45,625 nucleotides of DNA, from NCBI GenBank assembly GCA_021208265.1, contig JAJOJU010000020.1:1-45625 (forward strand). The letters run 5' to 3'. The notes beneath the pieces were generated by a model, which saw only the letters and a program-made list of their open reading frames with translations, had not been told where the DNA came from and did not search any database. The stretch comes from Alphaproteobacteria bacterium. GTDB taxonomy: Bacteria > Pseudomonadota > Alphaproteobacteria > Micavibrionales > Micavibrionaceae. Numbering within the stretch: the stretch's first letter is position 1; the number at the start of each line of letters is the position of its first letter. This document shows positions 26,923 to 35,716 of this stretch, in pieces. The position numbers and the translations under genes were made by a program.

Positions 26923-26938
26923 TGGCACGCTTCCTGCA
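26923..26938 (+). promoter_or_regulatory. Sigma54 promoter for the flgB-flgC-fliE-fliQ operon
   Basis: TGGCACGCTTCCTGCA has GG (26924-26925) and GC (26936-26937) spaced by 10 bases and a perfect TGGCACG -24 box. It lies 50 bases before flgB. Twelve of sixteen or more bases match the flgF promoter, including both invariant doublets. Confidence 0.85.
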
Positions 26939-26987
26939 TTGTTGTTTGCAGGTCAATTTTGATGGGAAAATCAGGGAACCGCAAGCA

Positions 26988-27398
26988 ATGACGACAGAAA
27001 ATATCGCACTTTTTAAAGCCATGGGCGCCAAGATGCATTATCTGAACCAGCGTCAGCGCGTGATTGCGCAGAATATCGCCAATGCCGATACAAACGGATA
27101 CCGTCCGCAGGATCTGAAAGATGCGGATTTTAGCCGTTTGCTGCGTAAGGTCACGGAAAGCAATAATATCAAGCTTGATACAACCGCCAGACTTCATATG
27201 CCGCCGCCCAACGAAGCGCCTGATCCAAAAGAAGGCAAGCAGCGCAAGGTTTACGAAGTAGCGCCTGACGGTAACGCCGTGATCATGGAGGAACAGATGA
27301 TCAAGGCGAACCGGACCACAATGGATTACAACCTGATGACCAGTCTTTATCAGAAGAATATAGGCATGCTGCGCACGGCACTGGGGCGCGGTAATTAA
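26988..27398 (+). CDS. flgB: Flagellar proximal rod protein FlgB
   Basis: The product has 136 residues from ATG 26988 (in-frame sequence upstream lies across the promoter and is not used). Signatures are QRQRVIAQNIANADTNGYRP near residue 20 and EEQMIKANRTTMDYNLMTSL, with LYQKNIGMLRTALGR at the C-terminus. FlgB is the most proximal rod subunit. flgC follows after 23 bases. Confidence 0.95.
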   Translation: MTTENIALFKAMGAKMHYLNQRQRVIAQNIANADTNGYRPQDLKDADFSRLLRKVTESNNIKLDTTARLHMPPPNEAPDPKEGKQRKVYEVAPDGNAVIMEEQMIKANRTTMDYNLMTSLYQKNIGMLRTALGRGN

Positions 27399-27421
27399 GG
27401 GATAAGAGAAGGAGCGTAAAA

Positions 27422-27841
27422 ATGGGATCTGAACTTCTTGATTCAATGGTGATTTCAGCCAGCGGTATGCGGGCGCAAGGGACGCGTATCCGCGTTATTT
27501 CCGAGAATATCGCCAATGCCGACACGGCAGCAACAACGCCCGGCGGGGATGCGTATCGCCGCCAGCTGATCAGCTTTAAAAACGTGATGGATCGCCAGAT
27601 GGACCTGAAAACCGTGAAGGTGGATGAAATCAGCGAAGACGAAAAAACACCGTTTATCCTGAAATATCTGCCGGATCACCCGGGCGCGGATGCTGATGGA
27701 TACGTGAAAATGCCCAATATCAACCCGCTGGTGGAAATGATGGATGTACGTGAAGCCCAGCGCAGCTATGAAGCGAATTTGACCATGATCGAACAGGCGC
27801 GCGGTATGGTAAACCGCACGATTGATGTGCTGCGCAACTGA
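27422..27841 (+). CDS. flgC: Flagellar proximal rod protein FlgC
   Basis: The 139-residue rod subunit has SASGMRAQGTRIRVISENIA followed by NADTAATTPGGDAYRRQ at the N-terminus and VEMMDVREAQRSYEANLTMI at the C-terminus, the standard FlgC pattern. AGAAGGAG precedes the ATG. It is in the flgB-flgC-fliE-fliQ operon. Confidence 0.96.
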   Translation: MGSELLDSMVISASGMRAQGTRIRVISENIANADTAATTPGGDAYRRQLISFKNVMDRQMDLKTVKVDEISEDEKTPFILKYLPDHPGADADGYVKMPNINPLVEMMDVREAQRSYEANLTMIEQARGMVNRTIDVLRN

Positions 27842-27878
27842 TGTATGTTAGTATTAGGTAAGATAAAAGGATGAGAAG

Positions 27879-28194
27879 ATGGTCGACCAAATGAACCCCG
27901 CTGCTGCTGCTAACCTGTATGGATCGATGGCGAAAATCGGTTCCGGCTCTAGTGGTGCGGCAAAAACTGCCGGGCAGGAAACCTTTTCCGACTTCCTTGA
28001 AAAAACCGCGCGCGATTCGCTGGATACGATGAAAGCCGGCGAACAGATGTCCGCCAAGGCCGTCACGGAAGAAGCTGACCTGACGGATGTCGTACAAGCC
28101 GTAAGCGCTGCAGAGATTACCCCTGCAAACAGTGGTAAGCATCCGTGATAAACTCGTGAGCGCCTACCAAGAAATTATGCGTATGCCTATCTAA
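27879..28194 (+). CDS. fliE: Hook-basal body complex protein FliE (frameshift near C-terminus)
   Basis: FliE joins the MS ring to the rod. The main part (ETFSDFLEKTARDSLDTMKA … ADLTDVVQAVSAAEIT) is in frame, then C4 (28120-28123) shifts the frame. Three C restore the canonical tail LQTVVSIRDKLVSAYQEIMR followed by MPI and a stop at 28194. The restored length is about 104 residues, normal for FliE. The reading frame as given would end at 28148. Confidence 0.9.
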
Positions 28195-28240
28195 GGCTTT
28201 CGAATTTGCGGGAAATCACATTCAGTGATTTAATATACTC

Positions 28241-28507
28241 ATGAATGATACCGAGATCATTGAAGTCGCCCAAAGGGCTTTGTTTATCGCCATCCAGATG
28301 GGGGCGCCGATTCTGCTGATCGGCCTGTTTGTCGGTGTAACAATCGCACTGTTCCAAGCCCTGACACAAATTCAGGAAATGACGCTGGTGTTCGTTCCCA
28401 AGATCATAGCCATCTTTCTGGCTTTTGCTTTTTTCCTGCCGGGCATGATGAAAACACTTATCATCTTTATGGAAGAGCTAGCTGATAGAATGGTAGGCTT
28501 AGGCTAA
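28241..28507 (+). CDS. fliQ: Flagellar export gate protein FliQ
   Basis: The 88-residue protein has two membrane helices (ILLIGLFVGVTIALFQALTQ and VPKIIAIFLAFAFFLPGMMK) and the family motif IQEMTLVFVPKI between them. It forms part of the FliPQR export gate. Its end overlaps the DUF1285 gene on the other strand by 4 bases. fliR, usually next, is not here. Confidence 0.95.
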   Translation: MNDTEIIEVAQRALFIAIQMGAPILLIGLFVGVTIALFQALTQIQEMTLVFVPKIIAIFLAFAFFLPGMMKTLIIFMEELADRMVGLG

Positions 28508-28913
28508 CTGAAAAGCTTATCCCCATACTTATCCACAATCTCAAAGAATACAGATCGGGATAGCCTTGCGTAGAGCCCATCGCGAATATGCAGGTACGGA
28601 AGTTCCATATTTTCCCTTGATTGGAAGCGCATTTCAAAGCGGTCGTCAGGGACAAAATCGACTGTCTCGCCGATATTGGTGGTGAAGGTAAACCCGCCGT
28701 CTTTTTCTGACATATCCACAATCAGGAACGGCACGTCTTCCACAGCCACCTTGTACTTCTCAAACGGCGTGGAAAGCCAGTAATGTCCCTCATCATGATT
28801 TTTAAAGCCCGTTCGGCGAATAATTTCACCAGCGCTTCACGCTTTATCGGTTCGCCGTTATGGAACCAATTAGCGTTAAAATCGATCATGAAGTCGGGGG
28901 CGTTTGCATTCAT
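28504..28913 (-). CDS. DUF1285 family protein (frameshifted)
   Basis: The N-terminal part (WFHNGEPIKREALVKLFAER) and the C-terminal part (VAVEDVPFLIVDMSEKDGGF, IRDGLYARLSRSVFFEIVDK) are typical of the DUF1285 fold. They lie in two frames meeting at A5 (minus strand; T5 at 28799-28803). Six A restore ALKNHDEGHYWLSTPFEKYK and about 137 residues. The biochemical role is unknown. In many proteobacteria this gene is next to moxR and DUF58 genes, as here, where it is divergent from moxR. Confidence 0.8.
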
Positions 28914-28948
28914 ACGGTGAATATCCTTGGAAAATGACGGGTTCTTTC

Positions 28949-28976
28949 GTGACTCTTCTGCAAAAAATTCTATGAT
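28949..28976 (+). promoter_or_regulatory. Possible weak sigma70 promoter before moxR
   Basis: A TATGAT -10-like element (28971-28976) lies 28 bases before the moxR ATG, with a poor -35 candidate GTGACT at 28949-28954 (16-base spacer). AAAAGGA gives a good ribosome-binding site at about 28988-28994. The -35 is weak, so the call is tentative. Confidence 0.3.
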
Positions 28977-29003
28977 AATACAAATATAAAAGGAAACCGC
29001 TTC

Positions 29004-29997
29004 ATGACCACAACCGCTAAAAAACCCGATATCAATGACCGTTTTGACCGTGCCGGCGATTTGCTAAAAAAAGCGCGCAAGGAAATAGGCACCGTTATCT
29101 TCGGGCAGGATACGATTGTCGATCAAACATTGGCAACGCTGATCAGCGGCGGGCATGTGCTTCTGATCGGTGTGCCGGGGCTGGCGAAAACCCTGCTGGT
29201 GGAAACAACCGCGCAGGTGCTTGGACTCGCACCGGGACGGGTGCAATGTACGCCTGATCTGATGCCGGCGGATATTATCGGCTCCGAAGTTCTGGAAGAA
29301 GACGCGAAGGGCAAGCGGTCGTTCCGCTTCATCAAGGGACCTGTATTCTCGCAATTTCTAATGGCGGATGAAATCAACCGCGCCAGCCCGCGCACGCAAT
29401 CGGCCTTGCTGCAAGCGATGCAGGAAAAGCATGTCAGTGTGGGCGGTAAAACATACAAGCTGCCGGAACCTTTCCACGTGCTGGCGACACAAAACCCGAT
29501 CGAGCAGGAGGGGACGTACCCGCTGCCCGAAGCGCAGCTTGACCGTTTCCTGATGCAGATTGATGTCGATTACCCGGACGAACAATCCGAACGGCAGGTA
29601 TTGCTTGCCACGACAACGGGTGGGGAGGCTTCTGTAAAGGCTGTCCTGAAGGATAAGGACTTACTTGATATTCAGGCGCTGGTGCGTGAAATGCCGATCG
29701 GTGAAAAGGTGGTGGATGCTATTTTAGCGCTGGTGCGCGGCCTTCGCCCCGGCGATGAGGCTCATGCGGATGTAAATACTTACGTGGCCTGGGCACCCGG
29801 GCCACGGGGGGGCGCAAGGGCTTATGCTGGCCTGCCGGGCGCGGGCGCTTCTGGATGGACGCGCGGCGCCATCGCTGGATGATGTGGCGGCACTGGCCGT
29901 GCCGGTTCTGAAACACCGTATGGCACTTAACTTCAAGGCGCGGAGTGCGGGGCTTAGTGTTTCCGAACTGATCCGTAATCACGCTGATAAACTGTAA
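29004..29997 (+). CDS. MoxR family AAA+ ATPase (frameshift near C-terminus)
   Basis: MoxR ATPases act as chaperones, usually with VWA-domain partners. Walker A is GVPGLAKT (about residues 55-62), Walker B is FLMADEIN, and sensor 1 lies in FHVLATQNP. The frame shifts at G7 (29806-29812). Six G restore GPRGAQGLMLACRARALLDG and the lid domain to the TAA at 29995-29997, giving about 330 residues. It starts a four-gene plus-strand operon with DUF58 and two BatA-like membrane genes. Confidence 0.93.
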
Positions 29998-30009
29998 GGG
30001 ATAAAGGAT

Positions 30010-30900
30010 ATGCCGGCTCTGCTGGACATGATAAGGGGGCGGGCCGAGCGCGCGGCGGCGGGCTTGCCGGGCCTTGTCATGCGGGCGGAGAAAATCGCCG
30101 CCAGTATCACCCATGGCGAACACAGCAAACGCCGTGCCGGGGCGGGGGAAAAATTCTGGCAGTTCCGGGCCTATGACCCGTCCGATCGTCCGCAGGATAT
30201 CGACTGGAAACAATCCGCCAAGACGCAGCATGTGTTTGTGCGTGAGAAAGAATGGCAAAACCCGCAGAAGGTCATGTTCTGGTGCGCCGGCGCTGCGGGG
30301 ATGGATTATTCGTCTGATCCCGCCACCCCCACAAAACATGAAACGGCGCTGGTGATGAGCCTCGCGCTTGCCATCCTGATGACCCGCGCGGGGGAGCAGG
30401 TGGCGGCGCTGGGGGCCAAACGATCGGGGCGCAGTGAGTTGGCCATACGTGCGCTGGCGGAGCATATCGTGGAGGAGGGCGAGGCACATGATTTGCCTGA
30501 TCCTGCCGCGCTTTCCATGAATGCCGGGTTGGTGATGGCGGGTGATTTTTTATCAAACCTTGATTATATCCGTGCCTGTTTTGATGTCATGGACGGGCGG
30601 ACGCGGCAGGGCATCATCATCCAGATTCTAGACCCGGCTGAGATTGATCTGCCGTTCGAAGGGCGGGCACTGTTCCGCGCGCCGGGTTTGGGGGAACATG
30701 ATCCGGTTAAAATTGATCATATCGGTGAAATTCGCCGTCAGTATCAGGAGCGCATAACAGAACACTGCCGGGCGCTGGAAGAATTATGCCGCCAGTATGG
30801 CTGGCTTTATTTCTTTCACCGTACCGATCACGATCTGGCGGAGCTGACAGCGGCGATCTGGGATAGCGCCGCCCAGCATACCGGGAAGGGCGTGGCATGA
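30010..30900 (+). CDS. DUF58 domain protein
   Basis: The 296-residue soluble protein has the DUF58 core: EFWQFRAYDPSD-like KFWQFRAYDPSDRPQDIDWK (about residues 48-67), then KTQHVFVREKEWQNPQKVMF. A VWA-like fold covers the rest. DUF58 proteins usually work with MoxR. It starts 12 bases after moxR and overlaps the next gene by 4 bases (ATGA). The substrate and role here are unknown. Confidence 0.88.
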   Translation: MPALLDMIRGRAERAAAGLPGLVMRAEKIAASITHGEHSKRRAGAGEKFWQFRAYDPSDRPQDIDWKQSAKTQHVFVREKEWQNPQKVMFWCAGAAGMDYSSDPATPTKHETALVMSLALAILMTRAGEQVAALGAKRSGRSELAIRALAEHIVEEGEAHDLPDPAALSMNAGLVMAGDFLSNLDYIRACFDVMDGRTRQGIIIQILDPAEIDLPFEGRALFRAPGLGEHDPVKIDHIGEIRRQYQERITEHCRALEELCRQYGWLYFFHRTDHDLAELTAAIWDSAAQHTGKGVA

Positions 30901-33610
30901 TGGGATCGCTTTTGAACGGGCTCATATTCACCCAGCCGCTGCTGCTATTTGCATTGGCGGGGTTGCCTGTTCTGTGGTTTTTGCTGCGCGTAATGCCGCC
31001 GCGCCCGCGCGTGATCGTACTGCCCAGTTTGCGGTTTCTGGAGGGGCTGCTACCGGAAAAAACATCTCCCAGCCATACGCCGTGGTGGATTTTATTGCTG
31101 CGCCTTTTGATTCTGGCGCTGGTGATTCTGGCGCTTTCAGGCCCGGTGATGAACCCGTCCGCCGGGCTGGAAAGTGATAAACCCCTGCGGCTTGTTATTG
31201 ATAACGGGTGGAGCGCCGCGCCGGTATGGGATGCCCAGCTGCGTGAGGCGGATAATCTGATCGCGCAGGCAGAGCGTGCGAACATTCCCGTACTTTTGCT
31301 GACAACTGCTGCCGTAAGCGCACCAGAAGCACAAGACCCGCCGCGTTTGATGGCGGCGGCAGAAGCGCGCTCGACCATAAAAGGAATCGCCCCGCGCCCG
31401 TGGGATACTGATTATCTGTCATTGATTCCGCGTATCGAAGCCATGAGTGATCAGGAATTTCAGAGCGTATGGCTGAGCGATGGTATAGCTCACCGTGGCT
31501 TTGACGGGCTGGCAAAAGCGCTGGCAGCAAAGAGGTCAGTTTCTTTATTCCATCCAGCGCCGGAAGCTTTGGCGCTGGCGCTAAACATTCGGCACTCCTT
31601 ATCCGGGGTGGAAGTGATTTTGCAAGATGCGGATGAGTCCGGCAGCCTTCCTCGCCCCGTCACGGTGCAGGCTGTGGGTGAAGATGGCCGCGTGCTGGGA
31701 TTCCAGACATACAACATCAGTGAAGATAATAAAGCGCCGCTTTTCTTTGAAATGCCGGAAGCCTTACGCGGGAATGTGACGCAGTACCGCCTTGCCGGGA
31801 CGCCGGGGGCAGGCGGTGTATTTTTGCTGGATGAGAGTTTCAAACGCCGCTCGGTGGGTATTGCCGCGCCGGGTGAAAAAAGCGACCGTGCCCCGCTGGT
31901 CGAGGCCAGCTATTATTTACGGCGAGCGCTGGAGCCCTATGCCGATCTGGCATTTGATACGGTGGAGGCATTAACCGCACAGAACCGTTCCATGATCATT
32001 CTGCCGGATGTCGCTGCCATGCCGCTTTCCGAACTTAACGCGCTGGAAAGCTGGGTGGATAAAGGCGGCTTGCTGTTGCGTTTTGCCGGGCCGGTCATGG
32101 CAGATAATGTGAATAATCTGCCGCTTGTGCCCGTGCCTCTACGTCAAGGCGGGCGGGCTCTGGAAGGATCGCTCACCGGGGGCGAGGCCCTTAAAATTCA
32201 AGAGTTTTCACCAGAATCTCCGCTGGCGGGATTAGAAATTCCCAAGGATATCGTTATCCGTCAGCAGGTTCTGGCGGACCCAGCCGAAGATATGACGGGC
32301 AAGGTCTGGGCGGCGTTAGAGGACGGCACACCGCTGATCACCGCCAAGCCGTATGGCAAGGGTTTGCTTGTCATGGTCCATACCAGCGCCGGGCCGGACT
32401 GGTCCGATTTGCCGTTATCCGGCTTATTTGTTGAGATGCTGCGCCGTCTGGCGGCGTTATCTCATGCGCCGACAGGTCATGAAACGGGGCAGGCGGCGGT
32501 ATCGCTCGACCCGATTATGGTGCTGGATGGCTTTGGTGTCCCGCGCAAGCCCGATGCCGGCGTGAAGCCGATCACAGTATCGGAAATTGCAGGCGGCATT
32601 AAAACCGGGCCGGATCATCCGCCGGGGCTGTATGGCAGATCAGGCTTGCAAGTGGCCCTTAATCTGGGCACGCAGAAACTAAGCCTTAAAATTCTTACAG
32701 ACGTGCCCGCAGGTGTGCGGAAAACATCTTACGGGCAGTCGTATGAATTTTCGCTGATGCCGTTTATTCTGACGCTGGCGGCGGTATTGGCTTTGCTTGA
32801 CTGGCTAGTGATGAGCGTTCTGGCGCTCACGCTGCGTTGGCCTGCACGGGGGCGTAAAATAACGGTTATGGTGATTGGTGTGTTTCTGATGAGCCTGTCA
32901 ACACCCGTTCACGCTACGCCGGAGGATGATCTAAAGCATGCCGGGGCGCTGTATCTCGCTTATATAAAGACAGGTGACGGCACGGTGGATTCCCAAAGCG
33001 GCCGGGGGCTTGGTAATTTGGCAAAAGCGCTCTCCAGCCGTACATCGGCGGAGCCTGCAGGCGTGGCAGGGATTGATATCGAAAGTGACGCGCTGGCGTT
33101 TTTCCCGTGGATTTTCTGGCCCGTGACGGAAACACAAAAACCGCCCAGTCCGGCAGCATTGCAGAAAATTCAGTTTTATTTGGATCACGGCGGGACGATC
33201 CTTTTTGATCTTCGTTACGGGGCGGGGCAGAACATTGCCGCCAGCCAGAATTTGCAAAAAATTACCGGGGCCTTGAATATCCCGCCGCTTCAGCCATCCC
33301 CAAAGACCATGTTCTTGGCCGCACTTTTTATCTGCTGGATATTTTCCCGGGGTTGCATACAACGGGCGAGCTATGGGTGGAAAAGGGCGCCGTAAAGGGG
33401 CGCGATGGCGTGTCATCCGTCCTCATAGGTTCCAACGACTGGGCGGCGGCTTGGGCGGCGGAAGGCAGTGCCGGCAGCTTGCCGGGCGGATCTCGTCAGG
33501 GCGAAATGGCGATGCGTTTTGGCATCAACGTCACCATGTACGCGCTGACGGGTAATTACAAAGCCGATCAGGTGCATGTGCCGTACATTCTGGAACGGCT
33601 GGAGAGGTAA
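30897..33610 (+). CDS. BatA-like / DUF4159 membrane protein (frameshifted)
   Basis: The product of about 904 residues begins with a BatA-type N-terminus of two membrane spans (LLLFALAGLPVLWFLLRVMP and WWILLLRLLILALVILALSG). A large periplasmic region follows, further spans lie near residues 620-675, and a C-terminal DUF4159 domain contains GGTILFDLRYGAGQ and HVPYILERLER. The frame breaks at C4 (33298-33301). Five C restore PSPKDHVLGRTFYLLDIFPG. It is co-transcribed with moxR and DUF58, probably forming a membrane-envelope complex. Confidence 0.85.
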
Positions 33611-33616
33611 GCGGCG

Positions 33617-35694
33617 ATGATGGAGTCTTTCGCGATACGGTTTGCCCCCTTGATCCCGGATGCGTTTCTGGCGCTTATGGCTGTGGCGGGAATGCTGCTG
33701 CTGGTGATGTCCATGCTGGCAACAAAGCGTTTTCCCTTGGGTCGTGCTGTGCTGTTAATGGCTTTGTTGACGGCGCTGGCGGGCCCGGTGATGCTGGAGG
33801 AAGATCGCAAGAGCGTTCCTGATGTGGCTGTGGTTGTGGTTGATCAATCCCCTTCGCAAGACATGATGAAACGCCCGGATCGCACGCAGGCAGCAAGGAC
33901 CTATCTTGAAAAAGAAATTGGCGCGCTGGAGGGCGTGGATCTGCGCGTGATCGAAGCACCCACCTCACGTGATGGAATCGTCAGCGAAACCCGGCTGTTT
34001 GAATCGATTGACCGGGCGTTATCTGATGTGCCACAAAACCGCCGTGCCGGGGTGTTTATCATCACGGACGGACAGGTGCATGATGTGCCGTCATCCGATG
34101 CGCGCGGAAAAGAGTACGGCCCCGTTCATACTCTACTGACGGGGGAGCATCGTGAAAAAGACCGCCGTATAGTGATCACAAAATCCCCCGCTTTTGGCAT
34201 TGCCGGGCAGGATGTTGAACTGGCTTTTAAAATAGAAGAAAGCGGTGCTGCGGTTAACAGTGCGGCGTCTGTAGATGTTGAATTGCGTCTGGAAAATGGT
34301 CAGGTCATAACCATTCCCAGCCTGCCGGGGGAAGAGCAGATTGTGCCCGTACCGCTGGAGCATGCCGGGCAGAATGTTTTTGAATTGCAGGTGCCTGAGC
34401 TTACGGGTGAGATGACAGTTGCCAATAACCGGGTTGTTGTGCTGGTAAACGGTGTGCGTGATCGGCTTCGCGTGCTGTTGGTGTCCGGCCAGCCGCATGC
34501 AGGCGGGCGGACATGGCGCGATTTGCTGACGTCCGATCCCGGCGTGGATTTGGTTCATTTTACGATTTTGCGGGAACCCAGCAAGCTGGATAATACGCCG
34601 CAGAATGAAATGTCGCTGATTGCCTTCCCGTTCCGGGAACTGTTTGAAATCAAGCTCTATGATTTCGATCTGATTATTTTCGACCGTTACCGCCTGAACG
34701 ATGTGGTGCCGGATCGCTACTTTGCCAATATCGCACGCTTTGTGGAACAGGGCGGGGCGCTGCTGGCGGCCAGCGGGCCGATGATGCGACCAAGCGTTCG
34801 ATTGTTTATACCTCGCTGGAACCTGTCCTGCCCTCCGCCCCTACCGGGCGAGTATTTGAAGGGCCGTTCAAGCCGGAAGTTAGCAAGGCGGGGCTTTATC
34901 ACCCGGTTACGCGGGGGCTGTCGGATATGCAAGGGGCATGGGGTCCGTGGATGCGCCAGATCGATATTACGCCCAAACCCGGTACGGATGTTCTGATGGA
35001 AGGAAACGACCATAAACCGCTTCTGATTTTAAAACGCACGGGCGAAGGGCGTGTGGCACAATTTGCCAGTGATCATATCTGGCTCTGGTCACGCGGGTAT
35101 GATGGCGGCGGGCCGTATAATGATCTTCTGCGCCGGGTCGTTCATTGGCTTATGAAGGAGCCGGAACTGGATGAGCGCGCGCTTGATATCACCGTGCTGG
35201 GGCAATCCTTGCGCGTGCGGACGTGGGATCAAGGGCAGGGTGAACAGAGCGTTACTATGACGCAGCCTGATGGCGCTCAGAAAAAGCTGACACTTAAATC
35301 AGGCCGGGAAGGTTGGTTGGAGGCACGTGTGGAAGCTGATCAGCTTGGCATTTACGGTTTTGAGACGGCGCAAGGTGAGCGGCGCTTTACGGTAGTGGGG
35401 GATCTAAACTCGCCGGAACTGCAAAATATTTTAACCACGCCTGATATTTTACAGCCCATCGAAAAAGTATCCGGCGGCGGGCATATATGGCTGGCGGATA
35501 ATCCCGTACCCAAAATTCGATCTTTAAGTGCCGGGCGAGAAAATTTTGCCGGGATGGGTTGGCTGGGTTTACGCCGCAACCATGAATACACGGTGGCAGG
35601 TGTCAAGACGGCGCCGTTATTGCCATCCTGGGGCTGGCTGGCGTTGTTGGTGGGGTTATCGGTATTTGTCTGGTGGCGAGAAGGTAAGGCCTGA
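33617..35694 (+). CDS. VWA / glutamine-amidotransferase-like membrane protein (frameshifted)
   Basis: The product has about 692 residues with two N-terminal membrane spans, then a VWA-like segment whose MIDAS reads VVVDQSPSQ (DxSxS, residues about 73-81), and a class I amidotransferase-like domain (LLAASGPDDATKRSIVYTSL after repair). A final span (LPSWGWLALLVGLSVFVWW) precedes a short tail. One base is missing near 34776-34781. It is the last gene of the moxR operon. No catalytic cysteine of a true amidotransferase is evident, so a structural role is more likely. Confidence 0.78.
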
Positions 35695-35716
35695 TATCAG
35701 GCTGCTTCTTTTTTAT
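35689..35716 (+). terminator. Palindromic terminator over the paired stop codons
   Basis: GCCTGATATCAGGC (35689-35702) is a perfect 14-base palindrome holding the TGA stops of both convergent genes. On the plus strand it is followed by a T-rich tract (TGCTTCTTTTTTATT), so it can act as an intrinsic terminator for the moxR operon. The loop is minimal, so strength is uncertain. Confidence 0.4.

Noticed and set aside
26922-26987. In-frame 22-codon extension of flgB upstream of 26988
   Set aside because: It would start inside the sigma54 promoter and has no homology to FlgB N-termini; ATG 26988 fits the family.
29719-30489. 256-codon minus-strand frame opposite moxR and the DUF58 gene
   Set aside because: It is antisense to two conserved genes, is rich in Arg, Pro and His, has no domain, and has no plausible promoter or ribosome-binding site.
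30707-31378. 223-codon minus-strand frame opposite the DUF58 and DUF4159 genes
   Set aside because: It covers coding sequence of the conserved operon on the other strand and has shadow-like Ser/Arg composition.
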